Shown here one piece after another: positions 11,218-24,091 of a stretch of 64,000 nucleotides of DNA. The DNA is from Escallonia rubra (taxonomy: Eukaryota > Streptophyta > Magnoliopsida > Escalloniales > Escalloniaceae). The notes below the pieces were generated by a model, which was given only the letters and a program-made list of their open reading frames with translations, had not been told where the DNA came from and searched no databases. Position 1 is the stretch's first letter; every line of letters starts with the position of its first letter. The stretch lies in the NCBI GenBank assembly GCA_033065855.1, contig JAVXUO010002484.1:1-64000 (forward strand), written 5' to 3'. A program made the position numbers and the translations under genes.

Positions 11218-14200
11218 CTACGATTTTGTTGCGAGGATGGTTGCTGCTGTAAACAGTGCTTCCTTTCCGAGAGGCAAAATCTCCGTATGCCTGCACCACG
11301 CCATCACAGCACATGAACTTAAAACTCAACTAAATAGAATCAGAAGGTAAGGAATACGAGTAAATACATTCGAGAAGAAATGTCCCTTGAAGATGCTTTA
11401 TAAGGACCAAGTTCGCAACTTCCGCTATTATTAGCAAAAAGGAGGAACTGCATATATTAAACTCCTGATGCAAACATAACACAGGAATTTACTGGGCCTT
11501 ACACATCTGTCCTTTTAAGGCAAGTAAAAGCAGCTATCATATTCTTGCAAACTTCCACAAGGGAGCTATCTTGGACATCTTCCCCAGAACCACAGACGCC
11601 TTCAACTGAATGTCGTGATGATAATGACAAATAAGCCTGGGAGAGAAATATGATATCTATCAACTAAAGCAGGAAGAGTAGAACAGCTATTAATATTGGT
11701 CCTTTTTTCTTGGACACAAGCTGTATTAGTGTTTCTGGAAAACTTGGAAAAGAGAACTATAAGCAACAGCCAACTAGGAAACTAGTGAAGCAATAGCTTC
11801 TTAACAAGAAATGTTACAGTATGATATCGGAATGTACACGAAAAAATGAGTACTATATGCGAAATAAGACTAATCACCTGGAAAGCATGTGCTAAGAGTA
11901 TTTGAGCTACTTCTCCACTAATTTTCTTTATGATACTTTTTGTGCTGCTGCTATCTGAAAAGGACTTCAGAATTCCACCAAATGTTGTATCATCTGCTGA
12001 ACCACTTGACCTCCTTGTGCGAAGGGAAGGCTGCAAGATTCATTGGAAATATGCCGATTTAGAATTACTAAGAAAAGTTGAACACCACATTTAGGCCCAT
12101 TTTCTGCATGTTGACGCATAAAAATGCCAGCGGACCCACAGGCTACACATGGCTAATTGGCAGTATAGATGGAAAAAAAGAAGCCTATGCCTCAGGTCGT
12201 TACTGGGACTTGCTGACACAATTAAAGTTTCAAGTAAAAACGGATGCAGCTAAGCCAGGCAATCTGAAATTGAGGGGGAACATGGGCTTGTTGATTCCTC
12301 TGATTCTGTCTCTAATTCATTTGATATGCTATCACTATTTCTTCCTTCGTCCATGGCACAGGAGCAAAGTGGATAAAAAGTTACTCCTATTAATCAAACT
12401 TCTCTCAGAACTAAATCAATTTTCTAAGGTGATTTACTCTCCCAAAATCATTGCAAGTTAGTTTTCACGAAATAGTACAAATAAATCAAGTGTTTGTCTT
12501 GTATATTGTAAAAGACCAAACGTTCGATCATCTCTTCCTTCGCTGAAGGTAGTAGTTTCAGTTTACACTTCTTCCATATGGTGGAGTAAGGCTACTTTAA
12601 CGGATGTTGTCGCTTCAAGTTTATTACCTATTTGGAGGTACATGTGATCATTCAAGCCATACACCCTGTTGGCATAATTATAACTATTTGCAGAAAAATG
12701 AAACGTTTTTCAGAATGTTACAAGAAGCAAGAAAGTTCATCTGCTCCATTCTTCAAAGTCACAGTATTGAACTTTAAGATTTTTATGTTGTCACTAGTTG
12801 CAGGTTGCCTTCGTGTTACGGACGAAGAAATACTTAAAGCTTTGGATAGTTTTCAACCTTCAAGAATCACCAATACACAAAAGGCAATGAAGTGCAGTTT
12901 TTTTCTCTAAATCAGCAGACATAATGAACTTTATCCTATATTTGAAGACACAGCCTATAATGTTATGTACTGCTTATCCTTCTTGAAATCATTTATCGTG
13001 GCATGATGGTATACTTGTACGTTTATGTATTTCTGATTTGGAGGTAGCGAACATACAGAAAGCCCTCTACCAATGTGATGCACGTGTTCCGCACTATATA
13101 ATATCTCCACCCCAACTCTTGTATACATTTTATTACATACCATTTTATCAGACCTCCTCTCCGTATCTTTGTCCTGATTCATGCTTTCGCCACATGTCAT
13201 TAAAGGGGAACTCTGGCGTCCTCTATTTAGTAGGCTATATAATATGCGTAAACTAGCTCTGGAGGTAGCTTTTAAGAGCTACTTCGCAGTGTGACCAATA
13301 TGGTCCTAACACTTACACCATCAAATATGGGCACTGCTACCCTTGTTCATGAGATATAAAGGAAGTTCAAGGAACTAAAAAAGGAAGACGAGAGATGTGA
13401 AAAGATCAACTAGTTGCACATGTTAGGCAAGAGTACTTCCACATTTCCTGCTAAATACATATTTCTGTCGATCCACCAACCATTGATATACAACTTATTG
13501 CATGAGAAAGCTATTAGTGTCCCATCTCGTTTGATAATTAGCCAAAAAAAAATGTAGGCAAAAATTGGAACTACAGGCATTTCAGTTTTGTCAAGATGGA
13601 AAGAGCCTCACCAGATTTTTGATTTCACACTTGACACCTAGTGGTGCTCTCTAGGGTTATCTGGCCATGTAAAGTACCATTTCTTTGGTACGACAAGGAT
13701 GGAGAACTCAAAATAAGAAAGAAAAAAATTGCAAGTCTTCACAGCACGTATTGCTTGGCCCAATGCTTAATGCTTTAAGCTGTGTTCCGAACTACTTGGA
13801 GTTTGCTACGGGGGACAACGTTTATGTTTACCAATAACATATTTAAGAGCTATAAACTTTGGTAAATCCAAGGGAACTGTACTCTGCCTCAAACCGTTTT
13901 ATTTGCTCTTTTTTTGTCCTTTGAGTTGTTTGGCATCTTTGACTTAAACAAAAACTACGAAAGCCACTGCCGACCTCGAATGATCCTCCTTAAGCTAGAA
14001 ACAAGAATACTCAGAATGAGTACGCGAGGGAGGAAGAGCAGTGAGGATAGATGGGCACTAGAATTGGCACTTGCCCACTCGTGTTTTATTCTCTTTTTGT
14101 TAATGGTCCTAATATCTATGTAATCATTGGAAAAAATAGAAAAACTAGATTTCTTTAAAGCTTTGCGCACCTTAATTTTGGAACTCTTTTCCATTGACAT

Positions 14201-17200
14201 AAAACTTTGCCCACCTTATTGATAAATCCTAGGCAGGATATACGAGTTACATCACTTTGCTTGCCAAGAAATGTGAGGGGGAAGAAGAGAGAGTTAACAT
14301 CTATTCATAGGTTTTTTCCAGTTTTTTCCTATGTTACATGGACTCGGTACGAGTGTTCTAAAATCGGATACGTGTCCAAGTGTCGGATTCGTCTAATTTT
14401 GAAAACACAAGACACGGGGACACGGCAAAATGTTCATATTTGTTATTGCTTTTTAGTTATTTCAAAATCAAAAAGATGTTTTATGTGATGCATTTGGTTT
14501 TAATTGACAATTTGTCTCGTCTCAAAGCAATAACTAATTAAACAAAAGACTACAAGATAGTATCATAATGGCATATCCTATGAGATGTGTCGGACACATA
14601 TCCCATACCCATGTCCAAGTGTCGAGTGTCCGACACGGGTACTTCACGCAAACCGAAGAGTCCATGTAACATAGGTTTTTCCACACTAAATTTACTATAA
14701 CACCATTGTGCTAAAATTTGGTACACCGAAATTCGGTTCACTAGATTTGGAAAACCAGTATGCCAGAGTAGCAGGTTTCAGGTTGTGGGTATAGTACAAG
14801 GGACGCTGGGGATGGGGGTGGGGAAGGAACTAGATAACTATGCTCTAGCCTTAAAGTCCGTCTAGTTATTTCCTGCCATATATACCACGTGAAGCATACA
14901 CCTCCTGGCACTCTAACATGCCTCCAGCATCACAGCAGACTGCAGACTTCTCTCAGAGTCACCGTAAAATCTCAATCACAGTCCATGACAAAGACCGATA
15001 AGCTCCTGGTTACCTCAAAGTAAAGACGATGGTAAGCAAAAGATCAGAACCAGCTCTGCTTCCAGTGATTCAATTCTATATCCTCTTTGGAAATTTACAT
15101 GTTCTTAGCACCACAGCCCCCAAGGAGGAAGAATGAGCTTCTTTATATTATAGATGCCCCATTTTAATTCCAGCAACTTGTGATAAGTTGAAAAGATTCT
15201 CATCATTCAGTCTGTAGCTCAAAATTGAAAAAGAACATCTTTTTCTTCACCGTATTTTCTAGTCACTTTCTGATGTTCTCATTAATCGACTCAATCCTTA
15301 GGCAGTAATGAGATCTCCCTCTCTCAGATTTTTTATTCTAATTATTATATTTGATTCGTTTGCTTAAAGATAGCCTATGACGTATTACCTCACATGGTTT
15401 TTGTGTACTTTGTATGGGTTATCCCGCTCTGCCTATTAGTAATATCATTTATGCTGCTTTGCAGCAGAGTTTGAAGACATCGTATATGAAAAATAAAATA
15501 ACCAGTCATTTCATAGTTTCTTCTGTGTTGGTTTTATATATATATTGGAAAAAAGAAAACACATGCTCACAAAGACCAAGTTATAACCACAATTTTTGGT
15601 TAAACTTCACCAAAAGGTAAAAGATCACGTTATAAAAATATTTCCAAATTTAGGAACTAATAAACCAAGATTTGGAGATAAGTACCTTAGCAATGTACTT
15701 CCGAAAATACTGCAAAATAATTTCCAGCTTCCATTTAGGTTCATCAAAAACCTACAAACATTCTCTCATAAGTCATAAGCTAACCTTTCCACCATATATT
15801 GTTCCCATGTAAAGTAACACACCAGAAACTAAAGACATAAGCATTGCAAACGTAATCTGCAAACTCCAGCAACAATCATCTAAAATGCATAATATATGTT
15901 CTAACAGCAGTAAATTAGTTTAGCAAGCGAACAGCTAACAATAACAGATTTGTTAATAGTGATCAAAGGCACTCAGAGAACAGTAAAAGGACCTGACACA
16001 TGTAGAAAGACGGTCAAAACTTTTTGGTACCTACCTGAAAAAATGGGGAAAGTGAGTCTATGTTGTAAGTTAGTTCATCCAGAATTATCTCTGCTGCGGG
16101 GGTTCTGCACCAAATGAAGTTGCACTAATATTTCTCAACCCAATGATATTTAACCCTCAAAATATAATTAGTAGATAATTAGTCAGAGCAAGGAAAAGAG
16201 GCAGATACCTCACACCATCAGCTCTAGTGGTAAGGCCTTGCAAGTCTGCTATCTTCTTTGATGCATCTAGATCCATGATCTATGCTCCAAAAATGTAGTC
16301 AGAAATGCAAAAGATAAAAGAAATCCAAGAATGAAGGAGTGCTCATGATTTACCATCAAAAGGAGCTTCTGAATGGCAGTACATGTACACTTTTCTACTT
16401 CAGGTAAAGCAATGGCAACAGCAGAACCATAACCATTCAATACGCATGAAGCCTTCTCTGGACCTTTCATATCATCACTAGATTCAGTATGAAACTGAGA
16501 TATTTCACACATGACGGATAGGCAATCCTTGATTAAACCTTTATATATTATTTTTCTTGATCCCTGCAAAATGAAACAAAATATTGTTCTTGTGAGGTTG
16601 AACAAACGGGCTAGCGCCGGGCCCCGCCTTTGATTTCTTATACACAGATAGAAGGATGTACGAGATTAGCTATGATCCATATACTAAGATAAAAAAGAGC
16701 AAAAATCAATCAAAACCATACCAGAAGCATGTTCGGCAATGATTCCCTCAGAAGTGGCCAGTTTGTGTTTTCTGCAATAGAAATAATGAACTATTAAGAA
16801 AATTGAGAGAACACAACCCACTGGTGCAAAGCTATTCACAAGCATAAGAAGTTGCAGAAGGAGATTATACCTTTGAACGCAAAGTTACGTGGTATAAAGT
16901 CTCCTTCAAGAACACGGACAAGATACTGAAGTAGTAGCATGTTTCTCAGCATCTACAACAGAATCAAGGAAAAATCAAAACCATGAATTTTTTATCCAAG
17001 AGAACATGAATGCTCTGCATTTGTAACAACACCCCTAGCATGTCCTTGCAACAAAAAACCACATGCATTGAAGAGATTATTTTTGGCCAAGGCATGACAG
17101 TGTCTTCTACCCCAAGTGGCCCCAGATAGAGAAGGAAAACATGATTCATAGCCAACTGTTTCTAGAGCATGTGAAGAGAGAAGAAGTGAAGAAAAACCAG

Positions 17201-20163
17201 AAAACTTCCAAATGATTACAACTCCATTTGTGCACATAAAAAGCAGAACTACAAATAAGATTATAGAGTTCGAAATTCGGCAAATTGGTGGTCAATGCAG
17301 AGTAGGCCTGGTTAATATCAGTTCCCAATTTCGCAAATTGTGGCGCAACTGCAGAACAACAAACAGCCAAGGTGCGCCACAAATAATAATGTGTTTTTTT
17401 GTGACCTTTTGAAACAAAAAAAAGGAACATTGTCATTTGTGCTCGGACAGTACTTCTTTCAGTAATGACCTATGGTAATTCAGAACAAGCGCAGTACAAA
17501 TCAAAAAACATTTTAGCAGAAGCATATATGCAGTCATTAATCCAGATGCATTTACATAACTTATATGCTATACACTCCGATACATATGGCTGTAGCCAAT
17601 GCTCTGAATCTTGCGTATCTTCAGAGTCTTGTTTTCATGTTCTTGCACTTGCTCCACAAAGAATTGATTACCATGAAGCACTGAGAAAAATTAATACGTC
17701 TTAAGAAAAGATTTTTTTTTGCGACACTGGCATCAAAAGAAAGTACTTTGGTGTATTACAAAAGCACTTGAAACAATTTTTAACATAAACATAGTTCAGA
17801 CAATAAGTTTCGATTTGGTTCAGTAACAACCGTGAACACGTACGTCATAAGAGACAATAGAGAAATCTTTACAAGGCCATAAACTTTCACACAGCTGGAA
17901 TGGTTGCATCTGGAAAGATGCACTTGATTTAGCCCATAAATATTTAACAATCAGCCCTTGCTTTTTGTCTTTTTTGTCTCTAGTAACAGGCCAGCCCAAA
18001 GTTATTACATAGCTTGCTTTGATGAGGTTACATCAAAGTGCATAACATAGATACACACATGTCAGACTTTTAGTGCATCCACAATAAAGACTGTTGCATG
18101 ACTTGAAAGCAAAATAACCTTTGATTCTGATGCGTCAGACTTTGCTTCATCAGCAACTTTAGCAAGATCTTGTATTAAAAGATGAAAACCCTGATGTTGC
18201 CACAATAGTTTGATAAGGAGAGATATTGAAAAGGTTAAGCTACATATACCATTCGAATATGTTGAGAAACAAGAACTGAAAACGCCATCTATTAATGGGA
18301 TCGTAAGTGCAAAGTATGTGAAACACCTAACAAGAACATAAATCAAGCAGTGTATAATTGTCTATTAGCAAGGAACTGCCATCAAAGGGTACTGCAATGG
18401 AGCAATACAGTAGACCCAACTCACAGCAGGGTCAAGTGATCTGCCAGAATTCTTATCAGCTTCTTCCCTCCCACTACAAGCATCCGAGAATGGAGACCAC
18501 GCCTGGGTTGCCAAAGGTAGCCATGATCACCAGAAGAGACAACAAGCTGCAAGTAAGAATGAATATAATGACGGAGGCGGAAGTAAAAATGAGATATGGA
18601 GATTATACCTCTTGAACCACAACTACTTCAACTGGAGCAGTGGAAGGCGATTCTAATTCTGACTTTTCCTTATTGGATAGATAAACCCTAGGGAAGCGCT
18701 ATAATGGAAAGGATGTTCACCCATGAGAAAGATGCTCAAAGTTAAGCACCTGGATCTGTATACTATAAAGTATCAAAGCAATTCAATACCTTATCTAACT
18801 CATTTAGAAGCTGATAGCTTGCCATTATTAACTCTAGTGAATCCTCATCCTTCAGGATTTGGAAAATAGCCTCAAACATTGTGCTACGGATCCCTCAACA
18901 CATCATACAAAAATGATACAGTTAATCAGCTCTAATAGAATGGGCGATGTGCAATCAGGTCAACATGTAACGATCATATGATTTGAGCAGGATAGATCAG
19001 AAATATAGACAGGGATCAGCCACTGTTGATTTTAACATACATACTAGGACAGATCATATAACTGGCAAAATTCTTGAATGTATCTCAAATTAATGTCAAT
19101 CATCTAGTTAAATAATGAAGACCAGGAGCTAAACTGGGTGACACCATAACCTCAATACGGGCAAAACCTTAGCAATTGGGTTTACACTGCTTAAAATGGA
19201 ATAAAAAAGGAAATGCAAAACCTTAGCTTTACACTGCTTAACAATTGGGTGAATACCTAATTATCATAAATATTTCAATGAGATTTATTGGACCAGTGCA
19301 TAGATGGACAGAACTGGCAAAATACCTTAACTACTTTCAAATCAATGCCAATTATATAGGAATCTGCTAGTCAAGTACTCCTGTTTCCATAAATCTTTGT
19401 CCCCTTTGACCTATTGCTAGTTTCTATGATATGACTTGAGCAGTTGAGCATCAAAGCATTGATCTGAACTCAATCATTCCTCGTCATAAGTACGGGAGCG
19501 ACTCTCAAGAGAATAGACAACTGTATATCTGAGAACCGTTAATTGGGTAGTTGTAACTTGTAAGCATCCCCTAATTTTAGATCGCATAAGCATGAAAAGA
19601 ACAAGAAAATCTACGCTTGCATATTCAAACTCCATTGTAGTAACTCGCAAAAAGTCAAAGAAGGCAAACATTACAAAAAAACTGACAGAAAGTACACACA
19701 AACACAGAGCTGGGGTTTAGTACTTCGTTGGAGCAGAGCCATTTTCCGGCACAATCGAAGCCGATCGAACCGCTTCGAGAAAAGCGAGTCCTGCAAAACA
19801 AAAACTCATCAGAAACAGAACCCTGGAAATCATGAAGTAACAGAAAATGCGTATGCAATTATACACTATACAATACTAGCTCAGGGCTTCCCCTTTTGGC
19901 TTTTTGCGATCATAGGATACAGATTGTACATTTAACAAGTGACTGTGCGCATTCATTTGACATGCCAAGCGACACTTGTTTGACGTGGGATTGCAATTCG
20001 AATTCGATATCTTACGATTTTCCAAACACTCAAAAGGGAGCGAGCAGACAAACTTACGGTCGTCGTTGACGTCTTGAGTGATATTACTGAAACCGGCGGT
20101 GTCGAGGATTGCCATGGTGTTCTCTTCGATTCCCCTGTTGTTGCCTCTTCTTCGTGTCTCCAT
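11218..20163 (-). CDS. SNI1: SNI1 homologue, SMC5/6-associated regulator
   Basis: Fifteen exons in transcription order: 20163-20058, 19790-19724, 18883-18790, 18698-18609, 18502-18425, 18190-18119, 16952-16871, 16771-16722, 16563-16354, 16279-16209, 16104-16035, 15751-15686, 12030-11878, 11636-11503 and 11290-11218. They encode 471 residues (Arabidopsis SNI1 is a little over 430). SNI1 is an Armadillo-like nuclear protein that restrains systemic acquired resistance and homologous recombination as part of the SMC5/6 complex. Diagnostic stretches: MAILDTAGF near the N-terminus, AWSPF, NTNWPLLRESLPN, IMDLDASKKIADLQG, DGVRTPAAEIILDELTY, VFDEPKWKLEIILQY, RTRRSSGSADDTTFGGILKS and EILPLGKEALFTAAT. 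Every junction is GT-AG and frame is kept throughout. The start chosen (METRRR) fits the family; an in-frame ATG lies at 20199. Intron 12 (12031-15685) is unusually long. Confidence 0.92.
14330..14673. mobile_element. MITE with 9-bp flanking repeat in SNI1 intron 12
   Basis: The ends are inverted repeats: TATGTTACATGGACTCGGT at the left and ACCGAAGAGTCCATGTAACATA at the right. Inside lie further palindromic words around GTGTCGGA/TCCGACAC. The flanks GTTTTTTCC (14321-14329) and GGTTTTTCC (14674-14682) match at eight of nine bases, which would suit a Mutator-like element; the homopolymer makes this weaker. No coding capacity. Confidence 0.7.
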
Positions 20164-20621
20164 CTTGCCGATTGCTCTGCGATTGCCGAGAAATTGCAAA
20201 GCCCCAGTTATTCAGTGTGTTTTTCACTTACGCACGTTGCCACTGACCCCCACTGGATGTGAAAGGTCAAAAAGTGCCACTAATGGCAGGGTTCAAAGTA
20301 TGTCGCTAAAGATTTTTTTTTTTTTAATCGTCTCAGTTAAATCACCGATTTGTCGAGCGGAAAAGCAAAAATAAGAATGCTTTAAGAGAATATATTTCTG
20401 TTGCTGTAGTGAGAAGCGTTCCTGACGGTTCTTTTAACGAGAAAAAAATAGCAACAAATATTTATGGGGAATAGCGACAAATAAAGCGGGTACTCAGGGA
20501 AAATTAAAGGGCGTTCAATTACAGAAAGGCCGCGGCCTTTTTTCTTTCCCGCCAAAAGTAAATACTGGTTTGACCGATTGTTCAAATGAAAAAAGTTGCG
20601 TTGACCAATCGGGCTAAAATG
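20164..20621. other. SNI1 promoter side, up to the tRNA gene
   Basis: Bidirectional spacer between the SNI1 start and the tRNA-Glu 3' flank. A T12-type run lies near 20311-20323. No clear TATA box for SNI1 and no coding exon seen. Confidence 0.4.
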
Positions 20622-20626
20622 AAAAA
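20622..20626 (-). terminator. RNA polymerase III terminator of tRNA-Glu
   Basis: On the minus strand a T5 run begins three bases past the tRNA 3' end, the normal plant Pol III stop signal. Confidence 0.75.
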
Positions 20627-20629
20627 GTT

Positions 20630-20701
20630 TCCGTTGCCGGGACTTGAACCCGGGTCTCTCGGGTGAGAGCCGAGTATCCTAACCAACTAGACTACAACGG
20701 A
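20630..20701 (-). tRNA. trnE-CUC: tRNA-Glu (anticodon CTC)
   Basis: A 72-base cloverleaf. The acceptor pair TCCGTTG/CAACGGA is perfect. The D arm carries GTTGGTTAGG, the anticodon stem CTCGG/CCGAG closes the loop CTCTCAC with anticodon CTC at 20665-20667, and the T arm is CCGGGTTCAAGTCCCGG. There is no intron and CCA is not encoded, as expected for a nuclear gene. Internal A and B boxes look intact. Confidence 0.96.
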
Positions 20702-20702
20702 A

Positions 20703-20725
20703 TTGTGATCATACTATGATCACAA
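20703..20725. repeat. Near-perfect palindrome 5' of the tRNA gene
   Basis: TTGTGATCATA and TATGATCACAA are perfect inverted copies around a single C. It begins two bases upstream of the tRNA 5' end, on the side where tRNA-gene transcription starts. Confidence 0.85.
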
Positions 20726-22206
20726 ACTTTATAACTTAAATAAAAGTCCCTTTTTTCCCGCACCATCAGCGTGTTTTGGTGGTGGTGGGGGGTTGGGTTT
20801 TGTAGATACCCCTACCCTACCAATCATATATTATTACTAAACTGGAATCCAAGGAAGAGGAAATATAAAGCAAAAAGAAAATTGCAGAATACCGCGCTCT
20901 CTATAGCGAAATATCAAGCGAGGAGCAACACATAGTCAGCCCTCTTTCCAAAATCGAGGGTGATAAATTATGACCGGCTTCATTATCAAAGCAATTCTTC
21001 CAACACGTAGACGTACAAAGGATTGGCACGCCCTTAACCTAACCAAGATACTAGCTATTAACACGAACAATGTACAACGTGTCTAATTACACAACATAAC
21101 ACATTACGAATAAACTATCCACACATACGCCACCTCAACAAATAAAACTATGTTAAAAAAAGAAAAGCTAAACGTATATTAACTGCAACCAGCATGTAGC
21201 TAGACAACTAATTTTGCATTTTGGAAATATGTAATATATTAATTACAATGTAGCCGGACGACCTTGTTAAATATTAATAATACATTTTTATTATTAAGCA
21301 AAAAAACATACTTAATTATGCAACAAAAGGCACTTTCAAATGACAACACTGTGGTTCCAAAGTATAACATTAAATATCTAACAACCCGTAATAGACAACT
21401 AAAATGATAAATCCCCCCCCCCCCCCTCCCAACCACCCCCCTCCTTTTTTCCTTCTTCTTCTTTTTTTCACTTCTTAGCTCATGTATTATATTGGCAATA
21501 AAAACTAACTCCGACCACTGCCATCGCCGCCAACCACCACCGCTATTACGGGTTGTCGCCACCGCTGTTGGCAGCTCCATGGTCCCTGGTAGCCATCCAC
21601 CACTATTCCACTTTTTACTTAAATAAAAATAAATTTATTCCATTTTGATCAACCCATTTAAACCCAAAAAAGCCCACTCAGCCCAACCCAAGTCAAGTCA
21701 ATTTATTCAATCTTTTCTTTGATTAAAGCTTGTTGGGCTTTTAAAATACATCGATTTTTTTTTAGTTGGGTAAAAACCCAACCCATTTGGTAAAAACCCA
21801 ATCCATTCGAGTTGTACCCCTAAATTGGAGTGAAAGGTTCACCTTCGTGTAATCGATAAATCGGTTTGATAACTTTTTGGGCCGTTCACTTGACCCTGGC
21901 CTCTATAATATGTATGGCCCAGTTTATTATAGAGTCTATTTCTAGAATTTGGAAGAAGAAAATACTAACAAAAAAAAAACTAGATATTAACTAAAACTGG
22001 GTCAATTAAACACTAAATGCTATCTATAGTGTATAGGTATTTAAAAGCCAAATCCGTTAGCTTTTAATTGGTTAAAAAGTACTTTAATTTAAGATACTAT
22101 AATGTTTTACACCGTTGGCTTCCGAACTATTGGAACTTAATCAACACCTTTCATTTCGAGCAAAAACTTTTCAGCGACACTTTAAAGTGCATTATGTCAA
22201 CCACCA
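20726..22206. other. Gene-free AT-rich spacer
   Basis: No gene recognised. It holds a C15-type homopolymer with CCTCC words near 21413-21445, several AACCCAA/GGGTTT words near 21660-21800, and scattered poly-A. Open frames here are short and low in complexity. Confidence 0.5.
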
Positions 22207-23004
22207 TTCATTGTGCTGCACCTTTTTTTTTTTTTTGAGAAACAAGAGAAATTTGTTTAACTAAGCAATCGTTTGAGTCACACAACGTGGGGTGACTCTC
22301 CCATTACTATCAAAATACAGGTTTGGTGACAAAAAGATCGGCGCATGTTCCCATAGCTGGAAATCAGTACACTGATCCACCGTCTGTCTATTTAGCCATA
22401 TAATCCGCACAAAAGTTTGTTTCCCGGAACCCATGGAAAATAGAAACATGCCAGGATCGCTTAAAGAGTGCCCTGCAGTCCATAATCAAAGTTTCCATTA
22501 GAGGGGGAGGGGGTTTATCAGAATTAAGCATTTCAACTACATTCATGTTGTCAACTTCTAAAAGAAATTGTCGGCATTCCATCTCCCATGCAAGAGCAAG
22601 GCCGTCGCGGACTGCCCACCATTCCGCCGAAAGGCTATCAGTGTAGTGTAAGCGGCGAGAACAACCCTTTACCCAAGACCCATCGTGGTCTCTAATAATA
22701 GCGGCAGCACCGCCGTTAGCACGAGCTGGGTTTGTGCTTCCGTCCGTATTAATCTTAAGCCATTGAGGAGGAGGGGGCTTCCACCCTACAGTGATCATGG
22801 TTCGAGGAGTAGTCTTAAGGTTCAGGTTTTTGCAGAAGATGTAGTCACGTGCCTGGGTGTTTGCCTCATGAATAATAGTTTGCGAGTTAGGGAACTTCTT
22901 CTTGAGGATAACTAGCTGGTTCCTATGGTGCCATATGTTCGACAGAAGGAAAGCGAACGTCGTGTTCCAAGGAAATCGAACGTCGTGTTCATTGTGCTGC
23001 ACCT
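22207..23004. repeat. 17-bp target-site duplication flanking the LINE tail
   Basis: TTCATTGTGCTGCACCT occurs at 22207-22223 and again at 22988-23004, directly bordering the LINE fragment on both sides. The length is typical of target-primed reverse transcription. Confidence 0.9.
22224..22987 (-). mobile_element. 5'-truncated LINE with RNase H domain
   Basis: On the minus strand the insert reads from 22987 down to a poly-A tail (about 14 A) at 22237-22224. The open frame ends with TAG near 22392. It carries the plant RVT_3/RNase H-like domain that closes many plant L1-type ORF2 proteins: WLKINTDGS, GGAAAIIRD, SAEWWAVRDGL and the C-terminal ETNFCADYMAK (normally HxxN/xxADxLA). The reverse transcriptase and endonuclease parts are absent, so the copy is dead on arrival. 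A 15-base word CGAACGTCGTGTTCC near its 5' end is repeated 22 bases further on, a common kind of 5'-junction filler. Confidence 0.85.
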
Positions 23005-24034
23005 GCATTGCTTGTACGCGGTAGCAAGTAGTTTTAGAGTCCCTTGCACGACGAGTAGCGGATTACAGTGAAGAGTGGCAAAAGGTGGAGATCGACAAAA
23101 GAAAAACTAAATTATTAATTGACGACTTAAACTGCCACCACCATTCTTGTCCAATACAATTATTAGTTGATTACTTTCACATTAACGTGGGTAGTAGATT
23201 GTGCTGCAAAGAGATCCCATGTACAGAGAGTCATATGCTCTTGCGTTTGTTGTACCTTCCGCTGCATTAAATTTGCTTGAATCACGTTGTTATTGACAAC
23301 ATGAATACTCTCGATTTTGACAAGAGTGACAAAAAATCGAGTATTCCTTTCACTCCCAATGTAGTAAACAGTACGTAGCAGGCAGTGCAAGACTTCTAGT
23401 CGAGCTAGACAAGTTGATCCATTGTAAATTTTAGCAAGCTGAGTCAGTTTAGTCTCTGATAACTTTGGAGCAACCGAGATTTGATTACGAGCGAGCACAA
23501 TCTTTCAGATAGGAGTTTCGTAGGGCAGAGAAAGGAAAGCTGATTCATAGACTCTTGATGTGTTGGCACAACACACATCTGTCAATGGTGATGATTCCTC
23601 GTATTTTCGATATATTCTTAGTTCTCGGCTTTTCATGGCATACTATCGAAGCACTAAAGCTATTCGAGGAGTCGTGTTCTTCCATATGGGCTTGCACCAA
23701 GGGGTTGCGGTTCTTCTTTTTCCTTTTGGCATATTGTCTTGAGCTGTGGAGGGTTTCGCATTAACCCACCCTAATTTAATTTCTAACACAAGTTATGTGG
23801 TTGGAAAGTGAAAACAACTTACTTCAATTGAAAAATGACTGAAATTGTAGCTGATCACAAAGTCTAATTATAAACAGGAAAATAACCACCATGTTATTAT
23901 TACTGTGTAGATCGAGGTTTAATTCCTAAAACCAAAAGTTCACTGCAACCAGACAAATCACCTCTCCAGACCAACGTGCAGAAGCAAGATCCATGGTGAG
24001 GCCTTATTAGGGGAAACCAGATTATTTCAGTACT
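23005..24034. other. Spacer and 3' flank of protease copy A
   Basis: No gene found. The last roughly 30 bases before 24035 resemble the 3' flank of protease copy B (GGAARYCAxRTTATTTCxx...AAACAAYTGG), so this is the old 3' UTR side of the split gene. Confidence 0.45.
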
Positions 24035-24091
24035 TCAAACAACTGGATAACAAGCTTCCATGGCAATGCCACAGAGGCCTTCCTTGGCAGC
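24035..24091 (-). pseudogene. C-terminal piece of cysteine protease copy A
   Basis: On the minus strand this encodes AAKEGLCGIAMEACYPVV and a TGA stop at 24037-24035. It matches residue for residue (one exchange in EASYPIV) the end of intact copy B at 38148. It was cut from the rest of its exon by the retrotransposon at 24092-35129. The last five bases, GCAGC (24087-24091), are the target duplication. Confidence 0.93.
24087..24091. repeat. Target-site duplication, left copy
   Basis: GCAGC directly before the 5' LTR; the same five bases follow the 3' LTR at 35130-35134. Five bases is the usual length for Ty3/gypsy integrases. Confidence 0.93.
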
